Source of the DNA: Coriobacteriia bacterium
GTDB lineage: Bacteria > Actinomycetota > Coriobacteriia > Coriobacteriales > Eggerthellaceae
Direction: 5' to 3'
DNA length: 53,474 nt
NCBI GenBank assembly: GCA_030540225.1
Contig: JAUNWQ010000003.1
Location: 1 to 53,474 of the forward strand
Both the position numbers and the translations under genes were made by a program. Positions 32,451 through 41,141 of the stretch are shown piece by piece. A model generated the notes under the pieces. The model saw nothing but the letters and a program-made list of their open reading frames with translations. It searched no databases and had not been told where the DNA came from. Position 1 is the first letter of the stretch; each line of letters begins with the position of its first letter.

Positions 32451-33320
32451 ATGACCACGGTAAAGCAACTGTTCGATGAATCGCGAGCCGCTTCGCGTCC
32501 AACGCTCTCGTTCGAGATCTTCCCGCCAAAAGGCGATCTGGACCACCGTACCGCGCGCGAGGTTGCAGGAGGCCTCGCCCCTCTTGGCCCCGACTTCATT
32601 TCCGTCACCTACTCGGCGGGCGGCGGCGGCAACAAGCATTCCACCAACGATGTGGCCGAGATCATCCAGTCCGACTTCGACACGGTCTGCGTCGCGCACC
32701 TCACCTGCGCTGGGGCGACCGCGTCCTCGATTGCAGCCTCCATCGAGGATTTGCGCGCGCACAACATCGAGAACGTCCTCGCACTGCGCGGTGATATCCC
32801 GGCAGGAGTCGAGCCCACTGAGTTCCGCTTCGCGAAGGATCTTATTCCTACGCTTGCCGATGCCGGTTTTTGCGTGGGCGCTGCGGCGTATCCCGAGGGG
32901 CACATCGACTGCATCGACCCGAAGGTTAACATCGAGCATTTGAAGGAGAAGGTCGATGCAGGAGCGAGCTTCCTCGTGACGCAGCTGTTCTTCGACAACG
33001 ATTATTTCTACCGCTTCCGCGAGCGCTGCACCTCCGCGCGGATTTATGCCCCGATCACCTGCGGCATCATGCCGTTTTTGAGTAAGCAGCAGATCCAGCG
33101 CATGGTGTTCATGTGCGGCTCCTCTCTTCCGAGCCCCATCATCAAACTGCTCGCCCGCTACGAGGACGACCCCGTAAGTCTTCGTGCGGCTGGCATCGAG
33201 TATGCTTGCAAGCAGCTCGTCGACCTTGAGAAACACGGCGCAGACGGCCTTCATGTCTACACGATGAACCACCCCGACATCGCGCGCGCCTGCACCGAGG
33301 CGATACGCCGTGCCGGCTAG
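32451..33320 (+). CDS. metF: 5,10-methylenetetrahydrofolate reductase
   Basis: FAD-dependent reduction of methylene-THF to methyl-THF, the methyl donor for MetH. 289 residues, TIM barrel: SFEIFPPKGD, FISVTYSAGG, HLTCAGATASSI, ENVLALRGDIP (FAD and folate binding), AAYPEGH, FLVTQLFFDNDYFYRF. AAGGA lies six bases before ATG 32451. First gene of a plus-strand methionine operon; the next gene overlaps its 3' end by 11 bp. It is divergent from phoH with only 80 bp between starts, and no riboswitch fits there. Confidence 0.96.
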   Translation: MTTVKQLFDESRAASRPTLSFEIFPPKGDLDHRTAREVAGGLAPLGPDFISVTYSAGGGGNKHSTNDVAEIIQSDFDTVCVAHLTCAGATASSIAASIEDLRAHNIENVLALRGDIPAGVEPTEFRFAKDLIPTLADAGFCVGAAAYPEGHIDCIDPKVNIEHLKEKVDAGASFLVTQLFFDNDYFYRFRERCTSARIYAPITCGIMPFLSKQQIQRMVFMCGSSLPSPIIKLLARYEDDPVSLRAAGIEYACKQLVDLEKHGADGLHVYTMNHPDIARACTEAIRRAG

Positions 33321-34095
33321 GAGCGACAGCGCTTCGCGTTTCGCTTGCTTCCTCGACGGGAAGCCGAAAAGCGCAACGTTTCCCTGCGCTCCGGCGGAAG
33401 GGTCTTTGCGACTCGATCGCGACGAGGCGCTCGGATACCTTGGCTACGGCGACCAGGAACTCGATTGCGAGCTTGCTGCCCGCTTCGACGCGATAGCGAA
33501 AGAGTGCGAGGAGACGCTTTCGCCCGCCTACTCGTGGGCGGCGTTCGCCATCGATCGCAACGTGCCTGATGGAGAAGACGCAGGGGTGCATCTTTGCGGG
33601 ACGTCCGCTCGCCTTGAGGGAACGAGCATGGCGGTGCACATGAAAGGTGCTGCTGGCGTGGCGCTGCTCTCGTGCACGGTGGGAATGGCATCCGAGCGCG
33701 CGATCGCGCGCTACCAAGCGACAAGCCCGACAGAGGCGCTCTTCTACAGCGCTTGCGCTTCCGCGCTTGTGGAAGCGTGCGCGAACCGCGTCGAAGCCGA
33801 GGTGGTCGCAGAAGCGAGTGAGGCGGGGCTTCGCACCAACTGGCGCTTCAGCCCAGGCTACGGCGATGCGCCGCTCTCGATGCAGCCCGCTCTGCTGCGA
33901 GCGCTCGGCGCACCAGGGCGATTGGCGGTGAGCTGCACCGACAGCTTCTTGCTCGTGCCGTCGAAGAGCATCACGGCGGCAATCGGACTCTTCGAGCCTG
34001 GAACGCGCGCGGTGGGCGTGAGGCGAAGCTGCGCCACGTGCTCGCTCGGGCAGGTATGCATGATACGAAAACAAGGGAGAACATGCCATGGCTAG
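33310..34095 (+). CDS. Stand-alone methionine synthase activation-type protein
   Basis: 261 residues resembling the cobalamin-dependent methionine synthase reactivation domain: WAAFAIDRNV, GMASERAIARYQA, NWRFSPGYGDAPLSMQPALL (the RxSxGYxxxP SAM-binding motif), SFLLVPSKSITAAIGL and a C-terminal cysteine cluster SCATCSLGQVCMI. The domain re-methylates oxidised cob(II)alamin with SAM and an electron donor. In Escherichia coli it is the C-terminus of MetH; here metH lacks it and follows directly with an 8-bp overlap. Start is GTG 33310, inside the end of metF, with GAGGCG upstream. Enzyme partners are inferred from context. Confidence 0.9.
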   Translation: MPARSDSASRFACFLDGKPKSATFPCAPAEGSLRLDRDEALGYLGYGDQELDCELAARFDAIAKECEETLSPAYSWAAFAIDRNVPDGEDAGVHLCGTSARLEGTSMAVHMKGAAGVALLSCTVGMASERAIARYQATSPTEALFYSACASALVEACANRVEAEVVAEASEAGLRTNWRFSPGYGDAPLSMQPALLRALGAPGRLAVSCTDSFLLVPSKSITAAIGLFEPGTRAVGVRRSCATCSLGQVCMIRKQGRTCHG

Positions 34096-36616
34096 CAACT
34101 TGAGCGGCCTTACCATCAAAGACGAGCACTTAAAGCGAGCACTCGAGGGGCGGGAGTACCTGCTCGTCGACGGTGCCATGGGAACGCAGATGCAGGAACG
34201 AGGCCTCGATGCGCTCGAAGCCGTCCCCGAGCTGCTCTGCAAGACGCACTCAGACGATATCACGGCGATTCACGCATCTTACATTGCGGCGGGCGCCGAG
34301 GTCATCACGACCAATACGTTCAGCGCGAATCGCCTGAAGCTCAGCGATAAGATGAGCGTCGAGGAGGCGTACCGGCGAGCGGCCGATTGTGCGCGAGCTG
34401 CCGGCGCGCCCTACATCGCGGGCGACATCGGCCCTACGGGCTCGCTGCTCGAGCCGATGGGAACGCTTTCCTTCGACGAGGCCTACGATATCTTCGCTGA
34501 ACAGGTGCGCGCAGCAGTCGCCGCGGAATGCGACATCATCCTTATCGAGACGATGGCGGATCTACGCGAGGCGAAGGCCGCCCTGCTCGCGGCGCGCGAA
34601 AACTCGACGCTGCCTGTGTTCGTCACGATGACCTTCGGGGAAGACGGCCGAACGTTCCTCGGTACCACCCCCGAGATCGCGGCGGAGGTCCTAAGCTCGC
34701 TCGGCGCGCAGGCGGCCGGCTTCAACTGCTCGCTCGGTCCTGCCGAGCTGACCGGTGCTGCGCGCGCTATGGCGTCCCGTGTGCGCTGCCCGCTCATGGC
34801 GCAGCCCAATGCCGGCTTGCCCCATATGGAAAACGGCGAGACCGTCTTTGACGTCGGTCCTGAGGAGTTCGCGCGCGCAATGGGCCCTCTGCTCGATGCC
34901 GGCGCGAGCATCGTCGGAGGCTGCTGCGGAACGAGTCCCCGATCAATCGAGCTGCTTTCAAAAGAACTCGCCCGCCGCGGGAAGCCGACGCCGCGCGCCT
35001 TCAAACCCGCCTGCGTTCTTGCGAGCGCCCAGGAAGCGGTTGTGCTTGAAAAGGGAAAACACGCTGTTGCCGTCATCGGTGAGCGCATTAACCCCACGGG
35101 CAAGAAGAAGCTTAAAGCCGCGCTTCGCTCGGGCGATCTGGACTACGTCATCGGCGAAGCGGTCACACAGAGAAACTCAGGCGCCGATGTGCTCGACGTG
35201 AACGTTGGCCTTCCCGAGCTCGATGAGCCTGCCATGCTCTCCGCCGTCGTCGAAAAGCTCTCTGCCACGGTGACGCTGCCGCTCGTCATCGACTCGAGCA
35301 ACCCCGACGCCATCGAGCGCGTGGTCCGCAGCTACGCAGGAAAGCCGCTGATCAATTCCGTAAACGGCAAGCGCGAGAGCCTCGACGCCGTGTTGCCGCT
35401 CGCCAAGAAATACGGCTGCGCGGTCATCGGGCTCGCTCTTGACGAGTCGGGCATCCCGCCGACGGCCGAGGGCCGTTTTGCCGTTGCCGAGAAGATCGTC
35501 GCCGAGGCCGAGCGCATCGGCATCCCCCGCGAGGATATTGTGATCGACTGCCTCGTCATGGCCGTCGCCACAAATCAGAGCGAAGCGATGGAAATCGTGA
35601 AGGCAGTGTCGCTTGTCAAAGAGCGCCTCGGGGTGCGCACGGTGCTCGGCGTGTCCAACGTGAGCTTCGGCATCCCGCAGCGTGCGCTCCTGAACAGCAC
35701 GTTTCTAGCGGCTGCTCTCGGCTGCGGGCTCGACTTCCCGATCCTTAATCCGTCTTCGGCGCGCTATATGGACACGGTGCACGCCTTCCGCGTCTTAAAT
35801 ATGCAGGACGAGGACGCGGTGCGCTACATCGAGGACTACGCGAATGCGCCCGACCCCTACACGGCGCCCGTAGGCACGGCGGCGGCGCAGGCGGGAACCC
35901 TTCCGCAGCCGCAGCCCGCAAAGCCAACCGACGCCGCTTGCCCGATCGCTATACCGGAATCGCTCGCGCATGCATCGGGCGAGGTCGAGAAGGTCGTCAA
36001 TCTCATCATGTCAGGCCGTAAGGGCCCTATGGGAGAAATGACCGAGAAGCTGCTTGCGTCCTGCGATGCGCTCGACGTCGTGAACGGGGCATTTATCCCC
36101 GCACTCGATGTCGTTGGCAAGAAATTTGATGCAGGCGAGTTCTTCTTGCCCCAGCTCATGGCATCGGCTGAGGCCGTGAAGGCAGGCTTCGACATCGTGC
36201 GCGAGCATATGGGCGAATCGAGCGCAGCCATCGACGACGGGCGCGCGATCGTCGTCGCGACAGTGAAGGGCGACATCCACGACATTGGCAAGAACATCGT
36301 GAAGATGCTGCTTGAGAATTACGGGTATCGCGTCATCGACCTGGGGCGCGACGTTGATCCGAGCGAGATTTTGCGCGTCGTGCGCGAGCAGAACGTTCGC
36401 CTCGTCGGCCTATCTGCTCTCATGACGACGACCGTGAAGGCGATGGAGGAGACGATCGAGCTGCTGCATCGCGAAGTGCCGGGGTGCTCGGTGTTCGTCG
36501 GCGGTGCCGTGCTCACGCCCGAATACGCCGCGCAGATCCACGCCGACCACTACAGCAAGGACGCGGCCGATTCGGCGCGTTATGCGGAAGAATATTTCGC
36601 GAGCGTAGGCCTGTAA
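34088..36616 (+). CDS. metH: Cobalamin-dependent methionine synthase, short form lacking the activation domain
   Basis: Transfers methyl from methyl-THF to homocysteine via cobalamin. 842 residues: homocysteine domain with zinc ligands in NCSLG and GGCCGTS (~277-283), pterin-binding domain starting near 335 (VIGERINPTGKKKL, DVLDVNVGLPELDE), a Pro/Ala linker, the cap, and the B12 domain with DIHDIGKNIV (~728-737), whose His is the lower cobalt ligand, and GLSALMTTT. The ~330-residue activation domain of the 1227-residue E. coli enzyme is absent and supplied in trans by 33310-34095. GGGAG precedes the ATG. A strong terminator follows. Confidence 0.97.
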   Translation: MASNLSGLTIKDEHLKRALEGREYLLVDGAMGTQMQERGLDALEAVPELLCKTHSDDITAIHASYIAAGAEVITTNTFSANRLKLSDKMSVEEAYRRAADCARAAGAPYIAGDIGPTGSLLEPMGTLSFDEAYDIFAEQVRAAVAAECDIILIETMADLREAKAALLAARENSTLPVFVTMTFGEDGRTFLGTTPEIAAEVLSSLGAQAAGFNCSLGPAELTGAARAMASRVRCPLMAQPNAGLPHMENGETVFDVGPEEFARAMGPLLDAGASIVGGCCGTSPRSIELLSKELARRGKPTPRAFKPACVLASAQEAVVLEKGKHAVAVIGERINPTGKKKLKAALRSGDLDYVIGEAVTQRNSGADVLDVNVGLPELDEPAMLSAVVEKLSATVTLPLVIDSSNPDAIERVVRSYAGKPLINSVNGKRESLDAVLPLAKKYGCAVIGLALDESGIPPTAEGRFAVAEKIVAEAERIGIPREDIVIDCLVMAVATNQSEAMEIVKAVSLVKERLGVRTVLGVSNVSFGIPQRALLNSTFLAAALGCGLDFPILNPSSARYMDTVHAFRVLNMQDEDAVRYIEDYANAPDPYTAPVGTAAAQAGTLPQPQPAKPTDAACPIAIPESLAHASGEVEKVVNLIMSGRKGPMGEMTEKLLASCDALDVVNGAFIPALDVVGKKFDAGEFFLPQLMASAEAVKAGFDIVREHMGESSAAIDDGRAIVVATVKGDIHDIGKNIVKMLLENYGYRVIDLGRDVDPSEILRVVREQNVRLVGLSALMTTTVKAMEETIELLHREVPGCSVFVGGAVLTPEYAAQIHADHYSKDAADSARYAEEYFASVGL

Positions 36617-36642
36617 GAGGCGCTGCTGCGCCATACAACGCG

Positions 36643-36688
36643 AAGGGGCCTTCCCTTTCTCGTGCTCGGGAAAGGGAAGGCTCCTTTT
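36643..36688 (+). terminator. Terminator of the metF-metH operon
   Basis: AAGGGGCCTTCCCTTTC pairs with GAAAGGGAAGGCTCCTT (one mismatch, ~16 bp) around a short loop and runs into TTTT. It lies 26 bp after metH and between convergent genes; it could also stop leftward transcription from mtaB. Confidence 0.85.
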
Positions 36689-36744
36689 GGTTGGAGGCAA
36701 CATTACTTCGGCGAACGTTCGTCTCGAACAGCGGGAAACCCCAG

Positions 36745-37977
36745 CTAGAGTGTGACCTCGATCATCTCGCCCGCCTTCGCGTTCTTTGGCGCAGGGACTT
36801 CGAAGTAGCTCTCCGTGAGGGCAACTCCCTCTTCCTCGACGACGGCGAGCTCGCGTGTACCCTTGCGGGCCTCGCGCTCCTTGTCGCGCAGCAGGTCTCC
36901 CAAATCGCGCAGCCGCTGGGCGCGGTCGGCCTTCACGCCGGGAGGTACTTGGTCGATGCGCGCCGCAGCAGGCGTTCCCTCGCGCTTCGAGTACGGGAAC
37001 ACATGAATCTTCGAGAACTGGCAGGTGCGGGCGACGCGGAGCGTGTCCTCGAACTCCCCTTCCGTCTCGCCGGGGAAGCCGCAGATGATATCGGTCGACA
37101 GCGACAGCTCGGGAACGCGCTCGTACAGGTTGGCGACGATGGCCTCGAAATGCTCGGCGTTGTAGGGACGATGCATCTCGCGCAGCACCTTCGAGTTGCC
37201 CGATTGCAAGGGAAGGTGAAGGTGCCGGCAGACGCGCCCGCCTGCCGTTGCGAGCACCTCGACCAGATCGTCGTGCACGTCGCGCGGCTCGACGCTCGAA
37301 ACGCGGAAGCGCACGGGGTATTCCCCTTCTTCGTGCAGGTCGGCCGTCTCTTCGAGGAGCATCCGCAGAAGGTCGGCGAGCCCTGTCGCCTTCCCCGTCT
37401 CCTCGTTACGCCAACGGTAGGAGCCGAGGTTTATCCCGGTAAGGACGATTTCTTTCACGCCGGCACTCGCAAGCGCTCGGCATTGACGCACGACTTCGCA
37501 AGGATCCACGCTGGTCGCCTTCCCACGTGCAACGTGCACGACGCAGTAGGTGCAGGCATTATTACAGCCGTCCTGGACCTTCACGCCCACGCGGGTGCGG
37601 TAGCCCTCTCCAACGGGAAGCGCGGGCCCGTGCGCCGCAGCGTCAAGTCCCCAGGCGCCGGCATCGATCGAGGATGCAAGCTCGGCCTTCCCCATGACGC
37701 GCACGCGAGGGTCCATTACAAGGAAGGTGTCCTTGTCGATGGCCGCGGCACACCCGGTGACGATGACGGTCGCACGGTCGTTCGCGCGCAACGCTCCTCG
37801 CACGGCCTTGCGCGTCTTTTTCTCGGCCTCGCCCGTAACCGTGCAGGTGTTCACCACGATGAGGTCAGCGTCGGCCGCGTCGCAGCTTTTCGCACCGTGG
37901 GCATCGAGGGAGGACGCGAAGGCGTCCGACTCGACGCGGTTGACCTTGCAGCCAAGGTTGACGACGGCGTACTTCAT
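36745..37977 (-). CDS. mtaB: tRNA t6A37 methylthiotransferase MtaB
   Basis: Radical SAM enzyme forming ms2t6A at tRNA position 37. 410 residues: NLGCKVNRVESDA (the CKVN form marks the MtaB branch), NTCTVTGEAEKKTRKAVRGA, TGCAA, radical SAM DGCNNACTYCVVHVARGK, and SVEPRDVHDDLVE. C-terminal TRAM-like end is short. Its ATG overlaps the rsmE stop (ATGA), and the order hrcA-dnaJ-rsmE-mtaB matches that of many Gram-positives. Third methylthiotransferase of the window, after miaB and rimO. Confidence 0.96.
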   Translation of the reverse strand: MKYAVVNLGCKVNRVESDAFASSLDAHGAKSCDAADADLIVVNTCTVTGEAEKKTRKAVRGALRANDRATVIVTGCAAAIDKDTFLVMDPRVRVMGKAELASSIDAGAWGLDAAAHGPALPVGEGYRTRVGVKVQDGCNNACTYCVVHVARGKATSVDPCEVVRQCRALASAGVKEIVLTGINLGSYRWRNEETGKATGLADLLRMLLEETADLHEEGEYPVRFRVSSVEPRDVHDDLVEVLATAGGRVCRHLHLPLQSGNSKVLREMHRPYNAEHFEAIVANLYERVPELSLSTDIICGFPGETEGEFEDTLRVARTCQFSKIHVFPYSKREGTPAAARIDQVPPGVKADRAQRLRDLGDLLRDKEREARKGTRELAVVEEEGVALTESYFEVPAPKNAKAGEMIEVTL

Positions 37978-38768
37978 CGAGTGCCTCCAAGCTTTCCCAG
38001 CTCATACAAGGTGAGAGCAGGTGCTACGACGCCCGCCGTCTCCGTGCGGAGAATAGACGCGCCCAAGCTGACAAGCGATGCGCGGGGGTTCGCGTCCAGA
38101 AAGAAGGCAACCTCGCGCTCGGTAAGCCCGCCCTCGGGTCCGACGACGACGGCAATGCGCGCATCGCTGCGGGGGCAGGAGCACTCCGAAAGCCCCCGCT
38201 CGATCGCGTGCGCAAGCGAAGCAGTCTGAGGAGCCTCCTCCCAGCAGATGAGCACGGCAGTCGCCTCTGCGAGCTCGGACGCCGCCTCCTTCGTGCTTCG
38301 GGGCTCGAGCACCTCGGGGATGCGCGGCTGACCCGACTGCATCGCGGCGCTCTTTGCGATGGAGCACCATCGGTCGAGGCGCGTCCTCGTCTTCTTCGCG
38401 TCGAGCTTCACGATGGAGCGCTCGCAGGTTAGGGGCATGAATGCCGCCACGCCGAGCTCGGTTGCATGTCGAATGACCGAATCCATCTTCTCGCCCTTGG
38501 CAAGTCCCTGCACGAGCATCACAAGCGGGCCGTCGTCGGTCGCGTCCTCGTGGCGCGTGATGCGCACGAGGGGGAAATCGTCGTCAAATGACGCAATCTC
38601 GCATTCGAAGTAATCCTGAGCCGCATCGATGACCGCGATGTGCTCGCCCGGGGCCAAGCGCAAGACCTTAGCGTGCTTGGCGTCATCGCGCGCGAGCCGC
38701 AAGGGGAAAACCTCCTGCGGCTCGTCGGCGATAACCTGATTCTCAAGGAAGAAACGTGGCAGTGACAT
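37974..38768 (-). CDS. rsmE: 16S rRNA (uracil1498-N3)-methyltransferase RsmE
   Basis: SAM-dependent SPOUT methyltransferase for U1498. 264 residues: N-terminal PUA-like part (PRFFLENQV, HAKVLRLAPGEHIAVIDA), LVQGLAKGEKMDSVIRHATELGV, SIAKSAAMQSGQPRIP, and the knot VVVGPEGGLTEREVAFF with LGASILRTETAGV. ATG 38768 gives MSLPRFF; an in-frame TTG at 38780 has AAGG closer, so the start is uncertain by four codons. 30 bp after dnaJ. Confidence 0.95.
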   Translation of the reverse strand: MSLPRFFLENQVIADEPQEVFPLRLARDDAKHAKVLRLAPGEHIAVIDAAQDYFECEIASFDDDFPLVRITRHEDATDDGPLVMLVQGLAKGEKMDSVIRHATELGVAAFMPLTCERSIVKLDAKKTRTRLDRWCSIAKSAAMQSGQPRIPEVLEPRSTKEAASELAEATAVLICWEEAPQTASLAHAIERGLSECSCPRSDARIAVVVGPEGGLTEREVAFFLDANPRASLVSLGASILRTETAGVVAPALTLYELGKLGGTR

Positions 38769-38798
38769 GGGTGTTTGCAACCTTACCCTTCAGGTGCG

Positions 38799-39941
38799 CT
38801 AGTTGAAGGCGTCGCGCAGCTTTTGCAGCGGGCTTCGGGGAGCCGCCACCTCTTCGCCCATTTCGTCCGCGAGCTTCTCGAGCAGCTCGCGCTGCTTCTT
38901 CGTGATCTTCTCGGGGATGACGACGTTCACGTGGACGTACATATTGCCGCGGATGTCGCTCTTCAGGCGCGGCATGCCGAAGCCCTTCACACGAACGACC
39001 TGCTCGTTTTGACAACCCGCGGGGATGCGGACCTGCACCTTCTCGTCGGGCATGATGCCGTCGATCTCTATTTCGGCACCGAGGATCGCCTGAATGAAGG
39101 ACACGTTCGCGCGCCCATGCAAGTCGTCGCCGTCGCGCTCGAAGAACTCATGCGGCTGGACGCGGCAGGTGACGATAAGGTCGCCCGCCTGCGCACCCTG
39201 GATGCCCGCTTCTCCGAAGCCGCCCACGCGCAGCTGCTGGCCGTCGCGGATGCCCGCAGGCACCTTCACCGTGACGCGCTGGCGGTCGGGAACGCGGCCC
39301 TGACCTTCGCATTCGGGGCAGGGGTTCTCAATCGACGAGCCGGTGCCGTTGCACTTCTTGCAGGTCGTGGCCGTCTGCATGTCGCCCAAAAACGTGCGCT
39401 GAACGCTGACGACGCGCCCCTTGCCGCCGCATTCGGGGCACGTGACGACCTTGCCGTTCTCGCCGAGGCCCGTGCCTTTGCAGTCGGGGCAGGGTGCGAG
39501 GCGGTCGTAGACGATTTCCTTCTCGACGCCGCGTGCGACTTCTTCAAGCGTGATGCGCAGGCCGACGCCCATGTCGCGGCCTTCCTTGCGCGCGGGCCGT
39601 CCGCCCTGGCCACCTTGTCCGCCGAAGAACGACGAGAAGATGTCGCCCATGCCGCCGAAACCGCCGCCGAACAGGTCGTCGAAGTCGACGTAGCCCGATC
39701 CTCCGCCGTATCCGCCGCCCGCGGCGCCGGGAATGGTGCCGAAGCGGTCGTATTGCGCGCGCTTGTTGGGGTCGGAGAGGACATCGTATGCCTCGTTGAG
39801 TTCCTTGAACTGGTCCTCAGCGTCGGCAGCTTTGTTCACGTCGGGGTGCAGCTCGCGCGCACGACGACGAAACGCTTTTTTGATCTCGGCGTCGGACGCG
39901 TCCTTCGACACGCCGAGAATCTCATACAGGTCCTTGGCCAT
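38799..39941 (-). CDS. dnaJ: Chaperone DnaJ
   Basis: Hsp40 co-chaperone of DnaK. 380 residues: J domain with HPD ([27 protein letters not shown]), a Gly/Phe-rich region (residues ~70-105), four zinc motifs [32 protein letters not shown], and the C-terminal substrate domains. It follows hrcA and is therefore heat-shock controlled by the upstream CIRCE-like site. dnaK-grpE are not in this window. Confidence 0.97.
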   Translation of the reverse strand: MAKDLYEILGVSKDASDAEIKKAFRRRARELHPDVNKAADAEDQFKELNEAYDVLSDPNKRAQYDRFGTIPGAAGGGYGGGSGYVDFDDLFGGGFGGMGDIFSSFFGGQGGQGGRPARKEGRDMGVGLRITLEEVARGVEKEIVYDRLAPCPDCKGTGLGENGKVVTCPECGGKGRVVSVQRTFLGDMQTATTCKKCNGTGSSIENPCPECEGQGRVPDRQRVTVKVPAGIRDGQQLRVGGFGEAGIQGAQAGDLIVTCRVQPHEFFERDGDDLHGRANVSFIQAILGAEIEIDGIMPDEKVQVRIPAGCQNEQVVRVKGFGMPRLKSDIRGNMYVHVNVVIPEKITKKQRELLEKLADEMGEEVAAPRSPLQKLRDAFN

Positions 39942-39995
39942 CTCTTGCCTTTCTCAACTACTCTCGTCAGCGGCTCGTCAAAGCCGCACAGTTCA

Positions 39996-41006
39996 CTACG
40001 ATTCACCAAGCGCCGCGCTTGCTGCGCGCACGGCTTGGATAACCTTCGAATAATCCATTCGCGTCGGTCCGATGACGGCGACGACACCTTCCGCCTCTCC
40101 GCGCCCGTAGCGGCTCGCCACGACGGACACTCCCGAGAGGCCCTCGGTCTTGTTCTCCTTCCCGATCTGCACGGAGAGGTCCTCGTCGGTGCTCGTCAGG
40201 TCGTCGAGGATATGCAGAAGCACCGTGTCATCCTCGAGCACCTGTACAAGTGGCAGCACCGCGTCGGTATGCGAGAACTCGGGCTGCGCGAGAAGCGCGC
40301 TCATGCCAAGCTGATGGGTGCGCCCCGTCTGCCCTTCCTGAATGCAGGAGAGCACCTCGTCGAGCACTGCGCGCACGAGCGGATCGGAGAAGGCGCGCTT
40401 CATGCCAAACGACAGGCCGCGTTCCACGTCGGAGAGCGATTTCCCGCAAAGTGCCTTGCTGAGCAGGACCTGGATGCGCGAAAGCTCGTCGCTGCCGACG
40501 GGGATGGTGAAGTCCATTTGGCGGTTGAAGACGTTGCCGTCTTCGGTCACGACAACGCAGATGGCGCGAAACGCCGTAAGGCTCACGAGCGTGATCTGCT
40601 TGATGCGCGTCTCAAGGACCGTCGGCGCGAGGACGATCGAGAGGCAATCGGTAAGCCTTGCAAGCGCGCTCGAGGTTTGCTCGAGGAGCGAATCGAGTTC
40701 CGAGGCGCTTTTGCGCAGGTCCTCGGCGACCGCTCGGTAGCGCTCCTCGTCAGGAAGCGAATCATTTGCCAGCAAATCGTCCACGAAGGTGCGATACCCG
40801 AAATCGGTCGGGATGCGACCTGCGGAAGTATGGGGCTGCGCGATGTAGCCTTCGTCTTCGAGGATCGAAAGCTCGTTTCGGACGGTGGCAGGGCTCACGC
40901 CAAGCTTGTAGCGCTCGGTGAGTGTTCGAGACCCGACGGGCAAAGCGCGCGCCACGTATTCCTCGATGAGCGCCGCGAGAACGCGCTGCCTTCTATCTGA
41001 GAGCAT
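39996..41006 (-). CDS. hrcA: Heat-inducible transcription repressor HrcA
   Basis: Binds CIRCE elements and represses chaperone genes. 336 residues: winged helix (DRRQRVLAALIEEYV, GSRTLTERYKLGVSPATVRNEL), the family signature EGYIAQPHTSAGRIPTDFGY, then a GAF-like domain and dimerisation region with IGPTRMDYSKVIQAV. ATG 41006 follows AAGGGGTGA at good spacing; the open frame upstream passes the promoter. Autoregulated by the CIRCE-like operator at 41053-41079. Confidence 0.96.
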   Translation of the reverse strand: MLSDRRQRVLAALIEEYVARALPVGSRTLTERYKLGVSPATVRNELSILEDEGYIAQPHTSAGRIPTDFGYRTFVDDLLANDSLPDEERYRAVAEDLRKSASELDSLLEQTSSALARLTDCLSIVLAPTVLETRIKQITLVSLTAFRAICVVVTEDGNVFNRQMDFTIPVGSDELSRIQVLLSKALCGKSLSDVERGLSFGMKRAFSDPLVRAVLDEVLSCIQEGQTGRTHQLGMSALLAQPEFSHTDAVLPLVQVLEDDTVLLHILDDLTSTDEDLSVQIGKENKTEGLSGVSVVASRYGRGEAEGVVAVIGPTRMDYSKVIQAVRAASAALGES

Positions 41007-41049
41007 GACTTCACCCCTTTCATCTCGATGTCTGCCATGCCAAAGAGCC

Positions 41050-41079
41050 ATTCTAGCAGCCGATGCCTTCGAGTGCTAA
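41050..41079 (-). promoter_or_regulatory. Promoter of hrcA-dnaJ-rsmE-mtaB
   Basis: Minus strand TTAGCA (41079-41074), 18-bp spacer, TAGAAT (41055-41050). Both hexamers overlap the arms of the CIRCE-like repeat, so HrcA binding would occlude the promoter. Confidence 0.6.
41053..41079. promoter_or_regulatory. CIRCE-like operator, one arm degenerate
   Basis: Minus strand TTAGCACTC - 9 bp - GGCTGCTAG. The first arm is a perfect CIRCE arm; the second matches GAGTGCTAA at six of nine positions, and the spacer has the canonical length. Confidence 0.75.
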
Positions 41080-41141
41080 AGAATTTGGCAAGGTGCGCCA
41101 TATCTTGATAGATGCATCACAGGACTCGTGTGCGCAGAGGC

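Noticed and set aside
36712..36721. CGAACGTTCG palindrome between metH and mtaB as a LexA box
   Set aside because: The half-sites abut without the four-base spacer of the LexA consensus, and no promoter is next to it.
38775..41000. A 741-codon open frame antisense to dnaJ and hrcA
   Set aside because: Shadow frame of two well-identified genes.
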